DNA from: an uncultured Acidobacteriia bacterium
GTDB taxonomy: Bacteria; Acidobacteriota; Terriglobia; Bryobacterales; Bryobacteraceae
DNA: 64,000 nucleotides
Assembly: GCA_903907865.1 (NCBI GenBank)
Contig: CAIVPR010000053.1
Coordinates: 39,558 to 103,557, forward strand
Direction: 5' to 3'
How positions within the stretch are numbered: position 1 is the first letter of the stretch; every line of letters starts with the position of its first letter. Shown here in pieces: positions 17,508-27,285 of the stretch. The notes beneath the pieces were generated by a model. The model searched no databases and was not told the DNA's origin. It saw nothing but the letters and a program-made list of their open reading frames with translations. Made by a program: the position numbers and the translations under genes.

Positions 17508-18355
17508 TGGGTGACACTCCGGTCCGTGTGAAGTTTTGGGGGGTGCGCGGGTCCACGCCGACCCCGCAAGTCGAAAACCTCGGCTACGGCGGCAACACGT
17601 CGTGCGTCGAAATCGGGACGCCAGCCGGGGAGACGTTGATCTTCGACGCGGGCAGCGGAATCCGCAACCTCGGCAACGAGATGATGCGGCGGGCGGCGGG
17701 CGCACCGCAGGATGTCTCGCTGTTCCTGACCCACTACCATTGGGACCACATCCAGGGCCTGCCGTTCTTCGTCCCCCTCTTCGGTGCCAAGAACCGCGTG
17801 TCGTTCTACACCGGTCTCGACAGCCGCCCCGTCCGCGACGTACTGGAAGGCCAGATGTCGAAGCCGTACTTCCCCATCGGGCTCGACCAGGTGGCCGCAC
17901 AACGCGAATTCGAGGTCATTCCGGAAGGCGAGTCGAAGTCGGTCGCGGGCTGCACCGTGATCCCGTTCCCCATGAACCATCCCCAAGGCGCGGCCGGATA
18001 CCGCATCGAGGTCGGCAGATCGGTAATTGTCTATGCGACCGACTACGAACACGGCAACGCGAAGCTGGATTCGATCCTGCTGGACCACGCGCGCGATGCC
18101 GACATTCTGATCTGCGACGCCCAATACACGCCCGCGGAGTACGAAACCCACCGCGGCTGGGGCCACAGTACCTGGGTCAATGCCGCCCACGTGGGACGCG
18201 AGGCCAACGCAAAACGCGTCGTCCTTTTCCACCACGACCCCCTCCACGACGACGCCTTCATGGACGCCATGGTCGCCGAGGCTCGCACCGCTTTCGACGG
18301 CCCCGCTTCTGACAGCATAGTGGCAGCCCGCGAAGGCCTGCAAATCGTACTTTAA
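17507..18355 (+). CDS. metallo-beta-lactamase-fold hydrolase, PhnP/RNase Z-like
   Basis: The 282-residue cytoplasmic protein starts at an ATG sharing one base with the caspase stop. It opens with KFWGVRGSTPTP and carries the dinuclear-metal motif HYHWDH in LTHYHWDHIQG, a later histidine (PMNHPQGAAGY), the bridging aspartate (YATDYEHG) and a final histidine (FHHDPLHDD). These features fit the branch containing phosphoribosyl 1,2-cyclic phosphate phosphodiesterase and class II-like cyclic nucleotide phosphodiesterases. Given coupling to a cyclase, hydrolysis of a cyclic phosphodiester is a reasonable but untested guess; lactonase or RNase activity are alternatives. Confidence 0.87.
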   Translation: MGDTPVRVKFWGVRGSTPTPQVENLGYGGNTSCVEIGTPAGETLIFDAGSGIRNLGNEMMRRAAGAPQDVSLFLTHYHWDHIQGLPFFVPLFGAKNRVSFYTGLDSRPVRDVLEGQMSKPYFPIGLDQVAAQREFEVIPEGESKSVAGCTVIPFPMNHPQGAAGYRIEVGRSVIVYATDYEHGNAKLDSILLDHARDADILICDAQYTPAEYETHRGWGHSTWVNAAHVGREANAKRVVLFHHDPLHDDAFMDAMVAEARTAFDGPASDSIVAAREGLQIVL

Positions 18356-18370
18356 ATTTTTTGCGACCCC

Positions 18371-18397
18371 TGTCGATTCCGAGGCTACCCGCGCGTC
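18371..18397 (+). promoter_or_regulatory. probable ECF-type promoter for DGPF/ECF42 operon
   Basis: A TGTCGA element at 18371-18376 and a CGTC at 18394-18397 are spaced by 17 bases, 52 bases ahead of the DGPF gene. From memory of the ECF42 literature, the -35 element of their target promoters is TGTCGA, so this looks like autoregulation by the sigma factor encoded just downstream. No transcription data support it here. Confidence 0.55.
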
Positions 18398-18449
18398 GTA
18401 TCCACGAACGGGCAGCAGCCCGGAACGAAGAATCCACCAGGAGACCACC

Positions 18450-18797
18450 ATGACCTACCTACTCACCATCTACGGCAACGAAGCGGCATCCGCGCAGGCA
18501 GCACCCGAAGACATGAAAGCGATGATGGCGGCCTACTACGCCTTCACCACCGAGATCAAGGAGAAGGGCGTCTACATCAATGGCAACGCCCTCCAGCCCA
18601 CCGCCACCGCAACCACGGTGCGGGTCCGCGACGGCAAGACCGTCACCACCGACGGCCCCTTCGCCGAAACCAAGGAACAACTGGGCGGCTATTACCTAGT
18701 GAAGTGCGAGAACCTGGACGAGGCCATCGGCTGGGCGGCCAAGATTCCCGGCGCGATCCACGGGTCGATCGAAGTCCGTCCCGTTTGGTCGATGTAG
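18450..18797 (+). CDS. YCII-related DGPF-domain protein
   Basis: The 115-residue protein has the YciI-like ferredoxin fold with the signature TDGPFAETKEQLGGYYLV near residues 70-88. A ribosome site (CCAGGAGACC) lies just before the ATG. DGPF proteins are the characteristic partners of ECF42 sigma factors and are cotranscribed with them; their biochemical role is unresolved. Here the sigma gene follows two bases after the stop. Preceding the operon is an ECF-like promoter. Confidence 0.92.
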   Translation: MTYLLTIYGNEAASAQAAPEDMKAMMAAYYAFTTEIKEKGVYINGNALQPTATATTVRVRDGKTVTTDGPFAETKEQLGGYYLVKCENLDEAIGWAAKIPGAIHGSIEVRPVWSM

Positions 18798-18799
18798 CC

Positions 18800-20017
18800 G
18801 TGGCAGCTCACTCGGCTAGGCTCGAAGACGTGTTCCGGCGCGAATCGGGGCGGATCATCGCCTCCCTGATCCGCTATTCGGGCTCGTTCGACCTGGCCGA
18901 GGAGGCGCTTCAAGACGCCTGCGAGATCGCCGCCCGAAGTTGGGCTCTGGCCGGAGTGCCGGAAAATCCCGGTGCTTGGCTGACCGCCGCTGCCCGACGG
19001 CGCTTGATTGACGCCGTCCGCCGCGAACGCGTGCGGCGCGAAAAGGCTCACGACGTCCTGGCCGCAAGCGTTCTGGAATGCGAGATGCCCGACCCGGAGA
19101 CCACCGAAATGCCGGACGACCGCCTGCGCCTCATCTTCACCTGCTGCCACCCCGCGCTGAACCCCGAGGCACAGATCGGCCTCACCCTGCGAACCCTCGG
19201 CGGCCTCACCACGGATGAGATCGCCCGCGCCTTCCTCATCCCCGAGCCGACGCTGGCCCAACGACTCGTCCGGGCCAAGAACAAGATCCGCCAAGCCGGA
19301 ATCCCTTACGAAGTGCCGTCGCGCGAACGGCTTCCCGAACGCTGCGAGGCCGTCCGCACCGTCCTCTACCTCATCTTCAACGAGGGTTACTCCGCCACCT
19401 TCGCGCCGTCGCTTGTGCGGTCCGACCTTTGCGCCGAGGCCGTCCGTCTGGGCCGGGTCCTGTGCGAACTGATGCCGTGGGATCCCGAGAACCGTGGCCT
19501 GCTAGCACTGATGCTGTTGCAGGATTCGCGGCGCGCGGCGCGTGTCGACGCATCCGGTGGCTTGGTCACCTTGGAGGACCAAGACCGCGGACTGTGGAAC
19601 GCGCCGCAGATCATCGAGGCTCTTGCTATCTTGATGCGGTCCGCCGATGGCCATGGCCGGTACGTCCTGGAGGCCCGCATCGCCGCCGAACACGCCCGTT
19701 CCGCCGCGACCGGCGAGACCGACTGGCGGGAGATCGTCCGGCTCTACGACGAACTGGCGTTGTTTTGTAGAACGCCTGTGGTGGAGTTGAACCGAGCCGC
19801 CGCCGTCGCGATGGCAGAAGGTTGCGAGGCCGGCCTCGCCCTGATGGACCGGATTCCGGGCTTGGAAGCCTTCCACCTCTTCCACGCAGCACGCGCCGAC
19901 CTTCTGCGCCGGATGGGTCGGCGCGCCGAAGCATCCGAGGCCTACTCGAAGGCGCTCGATCTTGCAACCAACCCGGTGGAACGGGCCTACCTGGAACGCC
20001 GGTTGTCAGCGTTGTAG
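18800..20017 (+). CDS. ECF42-type RNA polymerase sigma factor
   Basis: A GTG at 18800 gives 405 residues; the frame is open further upstream only by overlapping the DGPF gene. Sigma region 2 lies near the N-terminus (FRRESGRIIASLIRYSGSFDLAEEALQDA) and region 4 around residues 115-165 (GGLTTDEIARAFLIPEPTLAQRLVRAK). A C-terminal extension of over 200 residues, TPR-like near its end, is the hallmark of ECF42. No anti-sigma gene adjoins; in this group the extension itself is thought to control activity. It is likely autoregulatory with the DGPF gene. The 3' end faces the LamG-like gene. Confidence 0.92.
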   Translation: MAAHSARLEDVFRRESGRIIASLIRYSGSFDLAEEALQDACEIAARSWALAGVPENPGAWLTAAARRRLIDAVRRERVRREKAHDVLAASVLECEMPDPETTEMPDDRLRLIFTCCHPALNPEAQIGLTLRTLGGLTTDEIARAFLIPEPTLAQRLVRAKNKIRQAGIPYEVPSRERLPERCEAVRTVLYLIFNEGYSATFAPSLVRSDLCAEAVRLGRVLCELMPWDPENRGLLALMLLQDSRRAARVDASGGLVTLEDQDRGLWNAPQIIEALAILMRSADGHGRYVLEARIAAEHARSAATGETDWREIVRLYDELALFCRTPVVELNRAAAVAMAEGCEAGLALMDRIPGLEAFHLFHAARADLLRRMGRRAEASEAYSKALDLATNPVERAYLERRLSAL

Positions 20018-20041
20018 CAATGGAAGCTCTGTTGAGACGGC

Positions 20042-20118
20042 CAAACGCTCCCTCGCGGTCGCGGCTCGGCGGAACCAACATGTTGCCGAGCCACGACCGC
20101 AAGGACGTGTTTGTTCGA
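20042..20118. repeat. convergent-intergenic inverted repeat, copy 2
   Basis: This is the best-preserved copy. The left arm (20042-20069) ends GCGGTCGCGGCTCGG; the right arm (20086-20118) begins CCGAGCCACGACCGC and ends TTTGTTCG. The loop is 16 bases. It lies between the stops of the ECF42 sigma gene and the LamG-like gene, which converge. The outer edge CGAACAAACAC, read on the minus strand, recurs in copy 3 and beside the IS110 element. Confidence 0.85.
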
Positions 20119-20225
20119 GGAACCAATAATGCGCCGTGGTACGCAACTGCCGTTTCCATATTCACAAAAAAGGCGGGCGCGTATGACCGCGCCCGCCCAA
20201 ATGCCGCCCAAAAACCACCAGGCGA

Positions 20226-23200
20226 CTACGGGACCGTGATGATGCCCCAAACCGGTGATCCGACCGCAGTCCCCGTCGATGCATAGTATTGCACCATGTA
20301 CGGGTGTTCGCCTTGACGGGCGTCCACGACCACCGGACAGTTTGTTGTCGTACACGAAACCACCGTCTTCTTGCTCGACGGCTGGATCACAGTAACCTTG
20401 GCCGTGGTGGCCTTGGCAACCGAAGCGAAGTTGAGCGTGACAGTCTTGTTCGTAATCACAGCAGGTTGCACGCCGCCCAACCGGACGGCCGGCCATTGGT
20501 GCGCCATGCCCATGCCGAAGGTGAACCCGAGCCACTTGTAGTTCCACGTGTTGTCGGAATCAAGCGCGGTGAGATAGACGTCATCCGAGTAGGGTCCGCC
20601 CAGCTTGCCCCACTGCGCCCCGTAGAACTTGTCGCCGAAGTCCTTATTCGTGGCTGTGGGATTGGCCTCATAGGCTACCCGCATCGCATTCTGCGCCTCG
20701 GCGTTCAGCATCCGGGCGCTGGCCCGCGAAGCCGGGTCGGTCGCATAGGTGCAATTCATCCGGGGATTGGTCTTGGGCTCGCACCCGCCCCATTCCCGTG
20801 CGTAGTTCAAGCCGCCGGTGACTGGATCGAAGCCCGTGTTCATCAGCCAGTTGGCCGCCCCCGTCGCCAAGGTCGCATAGTCCTTGGCCGTGGTGCCCGT
20901 TGCGCCCAAGGAGGCAAGCTTCATCGCGAAGGTCTTGATCCCCAGCATGAAAGGCTGCTGGCCGTAGCCGAGTTCGCAGTACCGGGACGACATGTAAACA
21001 CCCGTCGCGCCCGTCCAAGGCCGGTCCAACTTGATTGTGGAAGCGTCGACGTATTGGCACGCATAGAGCGTGTTCATGTTCGCGGCGTCCGTGTAGGTTC
21101 CGGCGAACGCCAGCCAGTAGTTGTCGGCCTCCAACTGGTAGGGGTAGGTTCCGGTGTCGCCGTCGTAAGGTGTGCTCATCACGATACCCGACGAGGAGTT
21201 CACCGTGTAGTAGGAGTAGAAGAGGTACGGTTGCCCGCTCCGCTTCCCCATGACGACGATCTTGGTCGACGGAACGAAAGGCCCGCCGCCGGTGCCCGTG
21301 CCGAACGTCAATCCGTTGGTGACAGGCGATCGTCCCCGTGCCGGTTACCGGACACATGGACGGACTCACGTTGCTTCCCGTGACCGTTGTGCTGCCGTTG
21401 GTCAGCGTGAACGATGCCCCGGTGTTGAAGCTCGGTGCCGGAAACTCGTTGTTCGCGCCCTTGCAGGACTTGTCGCGGGCCAGCGCCAAGGCCAATTGCG
21501 CCTTCCAGTAGGAGCGCTGGTTGGGCGTATTCGGATCTCCCGTGTCCACCGGGTCGAACATGGCAGCCAATGCGATCCACGACAGGCCGTAGGCGCCTTC
21601 GCGGACATCCGAAGTACAGGGAGCAAGAATCGCGCCCCCGGCGTAGGGATTTTCGATGGCCTGCGAGGCCAGCCGGCGAATCGTATACCAGTTGTTGACG
21701 CGGGTGTTTGCCGCTCCCGTATCATCGGTACCGTCTAAAACGGCGGCCGCCACCAAGCCCGTGGCACCAACTCGCCGGGGCAGTATTCCCTGCCAGCCCT
21801 GGTCAAACCCGGGGGCCGTCGGGAGGTAGTCCCCAACTGCGCGGGCATTGTCCCGGAACATGGAGAAGCCGGAGCGATAGTACCCGGCATAGTGGGCCAG
21901 GACCTCGTCGTAGTAATTGGGACCGAATTCCGAGAACCAGTCCTGGGACGCGTCCTGGAAACGTACCGTCTGGCCTGTCTGATTCCCCTGCACGCTGGAG
22001 AAGATGTCGCCGTGGTAAACCCGCGTGTCGCTCTCGCAGGACGAGATGGAGGACAGGCTGTTGCCGACCGTGAGATCGGGCCGCAGCCAACCCCGCACCA
22101 TGTACCGGCTCGGTTGCAGGATCGCGTAGCTGAAAGAACCGGCGTCCGCATCCACGGGCCAGGGTCGCCCCAGCATCATCGAATTGCCGCTGGCCACGTT
22201 TGCCACGGAGCTGAAGAACACGAACGCGACTCCACGGTGCGTCCCCTGGATCCGAATCCGCAGACTTTCGTACGTGCCATTCCAAGCCGTTCCCGTGCCC
22301 GTCAGCATGGTGGAGCCGGGTGTGGGGGAAACGGTCCCGGCCTTGTACGCCACGAATCCCGGCTCGCCTGGCCCGGCGGCGCAAAAATCGGTGAGGAATT
22401 TTGTGCCGACGCCCTTGGTTGTGGCCTGCCGCACAATCGAAAGTGCCGGCCAAGACTGTGCAACTGAAACCTGTTCGTACGTGCCAGCCATGAATGCGCG
22501 ACCGTCATAGCATACGGTCAGGACATTTCCGGCGACCCCGCAGATGCGGATTTGCTCCACCGGCGTCCAAACACTCGGCGTGTGGATCATGATGAGAGCG
22601 GGCAAGACCGAGAGGTCCATCGTGCTCACGTCGGTCACCGTGATCGTCGTGTCGGTCGGACCAATTGCGGAGGCCAGTGTGGTCTGTGAGGACGAATTCG
22701 CGGAACTCGGGATGTAGCTGATGGTGCCCGAAAGGTTGGCACCCCACCCGGGAGGGCTGATTGCCGCCAAATACGGCTGCCGTACCTGGGCCGAATGTAG
22801 CGCCATTTGGTCCGCCCACGGCCACGGATTCTTGCCGAACGCGATCATCGGGCCAAAGATCAAGTCTGCCGCAGGATTCGCCTGCACCACCACTCCGTTG
22901 TTGTCAGTCGCCACGGCCCCAACACTGATTACGCTGGTGGTTGACTGGCCCGTGACGTCGGTAACGGCCAACGTGAAGGTGTAGGTCCCAAACACAAGGC
23001 CCCGGACGGTCGGGTTGGCGGCCGTTGGATCGGAGAAGACCACCGGCGTGGGACCGGTCGCAGTCCAGGCATAGGTCACGACATTCGATGTTCCGTCCAT
23101 GGAAAAGCTGTGCGAACCATCCAGGGTCGCCGCGAAACCTGCCCGCAACGATACCCAGGTTGACCAGGTTGGCGCTCCGCCGGTCCGCGGCAGGGAAACG

Positions 23201-25191
23201 GGCGGCTGTTTGGGGGTGGGGCCGAACACTGCCCCGGTACCGGAGGCGTCGTGGTGGTTGCCGGACGCGTCCAGCAGAGTCCCGTCGAACCTGAGGTTGG
23301 TCGCCATCACTTCGGACGAGTATGTTGTTGGAGGAGTGCTGCCATCCGGCACGACCGTGTCCAGAATCCGGAAGAAGCCGAGGGTTGCGCTGGTGTTGCC
23401 GCCTCCGATGCTTCCGCCCGATCCCGACCACGCGTTGGGGCTGAATGTGGACGCAAAACTCTCATACCCGGTGCCGTCAAGATTCCAGAGTTCGGTCACG
23501 AACCGGGATTTCGCGGCATCGCGCTGGATGCGGACCAGAACGTTGGTGCGCCCGTTGAGCGCAACGTCGTTTACGCTTGCTCCGGTCACCATGGTGTCGC
23601 GTTCGTCATAGGTCCGCAGTATGACCGTGCCGCCTTCGGCCACGTATGTGGATGCCCAGACACCCAGACCACCCATGTGCCACAGGGTGTCCCCGCCGGT
23701 CGTGGGGCACCAGTTGTTCAACTGGAATTCGACCCGCCACGACGAGGTTGCCGCGCGAGCGGGGTCGGACACCAAAAAGGCGGGATTTCCCGAAACCAAG
23801 GTGAGGGATTGGGCGACGATCAGGGTCTGTGCGTACGCGGGAGATGCCATCGTGATGTCGTGGTGGCCTCCGGAACTGTCGGCAACGTTCCCGTCGAAGT
23901 CCCAATAGTTGAGTGCCGAATCCTTCACGAACGGCGCGGGCATGGCGCTGCCATCGGCCAGGATTGTATTGAACAGACGCGCAAAGGCAAGTTTCACAGT
24001 GGTGGACGCGCCGCCGAAGCCCTTGCCGCTGAACGTCTTCGAAACCGGTACGATGCCGTAGCTGCTCTTGGCATACCCGGTTCCATCGGCATTCCAGATT
24101 TCACAAACAAAGCGGTTTTGCGTTGCGTCGCGCTGTACACGCACCATCACATTGGTGCGGCTCGCCAGGGATAGGTCGCAGACTCCCGTGCCGGCTGTGG
24201 CGGTGTCGCGCGCATCCACCAGGCGGAGCCAGCTGACGCCGTTCGTGGCCTGGTAGATCGCGGCGGTGGCACCGATGCTGGAGAGCGACCAAATTGTCCC
24301 GGTCCCGGTAGTTGCGCTCCATCCATGCATCTGGAACTCGAATCGCAGCGACTGGGAAATGCCGTAAAGGGCCTCTCCAACCTTGGTGCTGACTGCACCG
24401 GGCGTCAGGGACAGCGACTGGGCGGCCAACGGCGTCGTCGCGTATGTGGCGCCCGACAGCGTGGCATCATGATGGTTGCCGGAACTGTCCACCGTGCTGC
24501 CTTCGAATTCCAATTGCGTGTATGTCGGTTCCAGTGTCACCAGAGCGGGGGCGCTGGCACCGTCGGCAAGGATCGTCGCGAAGGTTCGGAAGAAGCCGAT
24601 CTTGGCGGTCGTTGTGCTGCTGCCGAAATCGCCGCCAGTGCCGGTCCAGACCGAAGAGGGAGCAAAGTTGGAAGACGCATGGTCATATCCGCTGCCGTCT
24701 CCGTTCCAGATTTCGCAGACAAAGCGGCCGTTGACGGCGTCGCGCTGCACCCGGACCAGGACGTTGCTGCGGTTGACCAAAGAGAAACTGCATGGGCTCA
24801 CGGCCAAGTCGCGCTCGTCCGTCAAGCGCAGGGTCTCGCCTTGCGCGCCCGCGCCGGTGTTGGAACTGACTCCCGCGGTGGCACCCGTGCCGTGCATCGT
24901 CCATAGGGATGCGGTGGTGGTGGTAGCGGTTTGGGGCGACCAAGCGTGCATTTGGAACTCGACCCGCCACGACTGCGTGGCTGCCTGGGTTGGGTCGACA
25001 GCGACCGCGCGGGTTCCCGGTGCGAGTACCAGGGATTGGGTGCCGGCGACAGCGCCCCAAGAGGGTCCGGCGAGGCCAAATGCGAGGACGGCACCGATGG
25101 AACACGCGCGTATCACATGGGACCACTGTGTTTGGGTATTCGCCACCGGCACGAAGCCGATCCGTCCTGTGCGAACACTAGGGTTTGACAT
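20226..25191 (-). pseudogene. large secreted protein with three LamG-like repeats and a PKD-like domain, one frameshift
   Basis: From ATG 25191, with a strong AAGGAGG site 5 bases upstream, one frame runs for about 1290 meaningful residues. Coding sense then moves to another frame between about 21312 and 21345 and continues to the stop at 20226; rejoined, the product is about 1650 residues. It has a signal peptide, three concanavalin/LamG-like repeats of roughly 200 residues (each with SWRVEFQ-, NVLVRVQRD- and EIWNxDGxGY-type strands), a PKD-like domain, and a long C-terminal region I do not recognise that may be helical. A secreted glycan-binding or glycan-cleaving role is plausible. Whether the frameshift is real or a sequencing error cannot be told from sequence. 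Confidence 0.75.
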
Positions 25192-25207
25192 ATTGCCTCC
25201 TTCTCAG

Positions 25208-25266
25208 TACTACTAGGACTACTAGTACCTTATGGCTATAGCGTGCCCCTCTTCACTAGTACTAGT
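25208..25266. promoter_or_regulatory. CTAG-rich dyads between divergent genes
   Basis: The 169-bp gap between the LamG-like gene and fdsG contains four CTAG tetramers in 55 bases. One is a perfect 12-base palindrome, ACTAGTACTAGT, at 25255-25266. An imperfect dyad with two CTACTAG direct repeats lies at 25208-25229. CTAG is generally rare in bacterial DNA and this stretch is far less GC-rich than its surroundings. It could be a pair of operators for one or both divergent genes; no matching regulator is identified. Confidence 0.4.
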
Positions 25267-25360
25267 CAACAAAAACAGTACTCAGGAAAACACGCAGACC
25301 CGTGCCCCGTGGAAGAACCTGCTCCGACCGGAGGCTCCGTCGGTATAGAATCAGACAGGA

Positions 25361-25816
25361 ATGACCGGCTGCCACCAGAAGTGGAATGCGGAACGGGCAT
25401 TGGCGACGATCCGCGGCTTGGCGGATGTACCCGGTGCGTTGCTGCCGGTCCTGCACGCGCTTCACACCGATTACGGGCATGTTCCCGACGAGGCTGTGCC
25501 CTTGATTGCCCGCTCTCTGCGGCTTTCGGAAGCCGAGGTGCACGGCGTCATCAGCTTCTACCACGATTTCCGCCGCACGCCTCCACCGGCGCACACCATC
25601 CGCGTCTGCCGCGCCGAAGCCTGCCAGTCAATGGGGTGCGAGGCGGTCTTCCAGCACTTGGACGGGAGCACGGGCCCCGATTTGGCGGTCGAAACGGTCT
25701 ACTGCCTCGGCAATTGCGCCTTGGCCCCCGCAGCCATGGTGGACAGTGATTTGGTCGGCAGATTCTCAATCGCCAAGGCCGACCGGGCTCTGGCCGAACT
25801 GGGAGCGCGGCCATGA
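25361..25816 (+). CDS. fdsG: NAD-dependent formate dehydrogenase gamma subunit
   Basis: The 151-residue protein belongs to the NuoE/HoxE-type thioredoxin-fold family. Its [2Fe-2S] cysteines are visible as CRAEACQSMG and, after a gap, CLGNCAL. It accepts electrons within the diaphorase part of soluble molybdenum formate dehydrogenase. It is the first gene of fdsGBAD, with GACAGGA before the ATG as a plausible ribosome site. The stop overlaps the start of fdsB by ATGA. It could be mistaken for NuoE, but the downstream molybdopterin subunit and fdsD identify the operon. Confidence 0.93.
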   Translation: MTGCHQKWNAERALATIRGLADVPGALLPVLHALHTDYGHVPDEAVPLIARSLRLSEAEVHGVISFYHDFRRTPPPAHTIRVCRAEACQSMGCEAVFQHLDGSTGPDLAVETVYCLGNCALAPAAMVDSDLVGRFSIAKADRALAELGARP

Positions 25817-27285
25817 AGGTCTATGTCCCCCGCGATGCCGCCGCACTCTCGGTTGGTGCCGAGGCGGTTGCACGGGCTATAGCGCGGCTCGGTCCAGACG
25901 CCGAAATCGTCCGGACCGGTTCGCGCGGCATGTTTTGGCTGGAACCGCTGGTGGAAATCGAAACTCCGGCCGGCCGGGTCGGCTATGGCCCTGTGGAACC
26001 GGAAACCGTCTCGTCGATCTTCGACGGCACCCACCCGAACGCGCTTGGCTTGGTGGAGGACCTACCTTATCTCAAGAACCAAGAGCGCGTCACTTTTGTC
26101 CGGTGCGGCGTCACCGATCCGCTCTCGATTGCGGACTACCGCGCGCACGGCGGTTTCCGTGGACTCGAAACCGCCCGCAACATGGCCCCCGCCGCCATCG
26201 TGGAAGCAGTCCTGCAATCCGGCCTCCGTGGACGGGGCGGTGCCGGATTCCCGTGTGGAATCAAGTGGCGGACGGTCCTCAACGAGCCCGCCGACCAAAA
26301 GTACATCGTCTGCAACGCCGACGAGGGCGACAGCGGCAACTACGCCGACCGCATGCTCATGGAAGGGGACCCCTTCCTATTGATAGAAGGCATGATCATT
26401 GCCGGCTTGGCAGTGGGGGCCAATCAAGGCTACATATATGTACGCTCCGAATACCCCCACGCCTTCCGCACGCTGAACGACGCCGTGGCGATCGCCCGCG
26501 ATGCCGGATACTTGCAGGGCTTCGACATCGACGTCCGGCTCGGAGCCGGCGCCTACATCTGCGGCGAGGAGACGGCACTCCTCGAAAGCCTCGAAGGACG
26601 TCGCGGCCAAGTGCGTCCCAAGCCTCCCCTGCCCGCCATTTCGGGCCTTTTCGGGAAGCCGACGGTCGTCAACAACGTTCTGACGTTGGCCGCCGTCCCC
26701 ACCATCCTCGACAAGGGTGCGGAGTTCTACCGCGATCTCGGCATGGGCCGGTCACGCGGCACGCTGGCGATCCAACTCGCGGGCAACGTCAAGCACGCCG
26801 GGCTGGTCGAAAAGGCCTTCGGAATCACCTTGCGCGAGGCCATTTACGACTTCGGCGGCGGCACAGCCTCGGGACGCCCCCTACGCGCCGTGCAGGTGGG
26901 CGGGCCCCTCGGAGCCTACTTCCCGGAATCGCTGCTCGACACGCCGCTCGACTACGAGGCGTTCGCCGCCCGCAAGGGCATGCTGGGTCACGGCGGCGTG
27001 GTCGTATTCGACGACACGGTCGACCTCGCCCGCCAAGCCCGCTTCGCGATGGAATTCTGCGCCATCGAAAGCTGCGGCAAGTGCACGCCATGCCGCGTCG
27101 GGTCCACGCGTGGCGTCGAGACCATCGACAAAATCATCGGGACGCACGAACCCGCCAAGAACCTGGAACTGCTGCGCGACCTCTGCGACCTGATGGTCGA
27201 CGGCTCCCTGTGCGCGATGGGCGGCCTCACCCCCTACCCGGTGCTGAGCGCGCTCCAACATTTCCCGGAGGATTTCGCCAGATGA
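25813..27285 (+). CDS. fdsB: NAD-dependent formate dehydrogenase beta subunit
   Basis: The 490-residue protein is NuoF-like with an N-terminal thioredoxin-fold extension (about 1-90). It carries the glycine-rich FMN/NAD site (GLRGRGGAGFPCGIKW), the CNADEGDSGNYADR segment, and the [4Fe-4S] cluster motif CGKCTPCRVG near the C-terminus. It passes electrons to NAD+ in the cytoplasmic formate dehydrogenase complex. Both ends overlap neighbours by four bases, so the subunits are probably translated together. Confidence 0.95.
   Translation: MKVYVPRDAAALSVGAEAVARAIARLGPDAEIVRTGSRGMFWLEPLVEIETPAGRVGYGPVEPETVSSIFDGTHPNALGLVEDLPYLKNQERVTFVRCGVTDPLSIADYRAHGGFRGLETARNMAPAAIVEAVLQSGLRGRGGAGFPCGIKWRTVLNEPADQKYIVCNADEGDSGNYADRMLMEGDPFLLIEGMIIAGLAVGANQGYIYVRSEYPHAFRTLNDAVAIARDAGYLQGFDIDVRLGAGAYICGEETALLESLEGRRGQVRPKPPLPAISGLFGKPTVVNNVLTLAAVPTILDKGAEFYRDLGMGRSRGTLAIQLAGNVKHAGLVEKAFGITLREAIYDFGGGTASGRPLRAVQVGGPLGAYFPESLLDTPLDYEAFAARKGMLGHGGVVVFDDTVDLARQARFAMEFCAIESCGKCTPCRVGSTRGVETIDKIIGTHEPAKNLELLRDLCDLMVDGSLCAMGGLTPYPVLSALQHFPEDFAR

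Noticed and set aside
25506..27281. Long open frame continuing upstream of fdsA
   Set aside because: It is antisense-free but only the alternate frame of fdsG and fdsB, rich in Arg and Pro; the true fdsA start is the ATG overlapping the fdsB stop.
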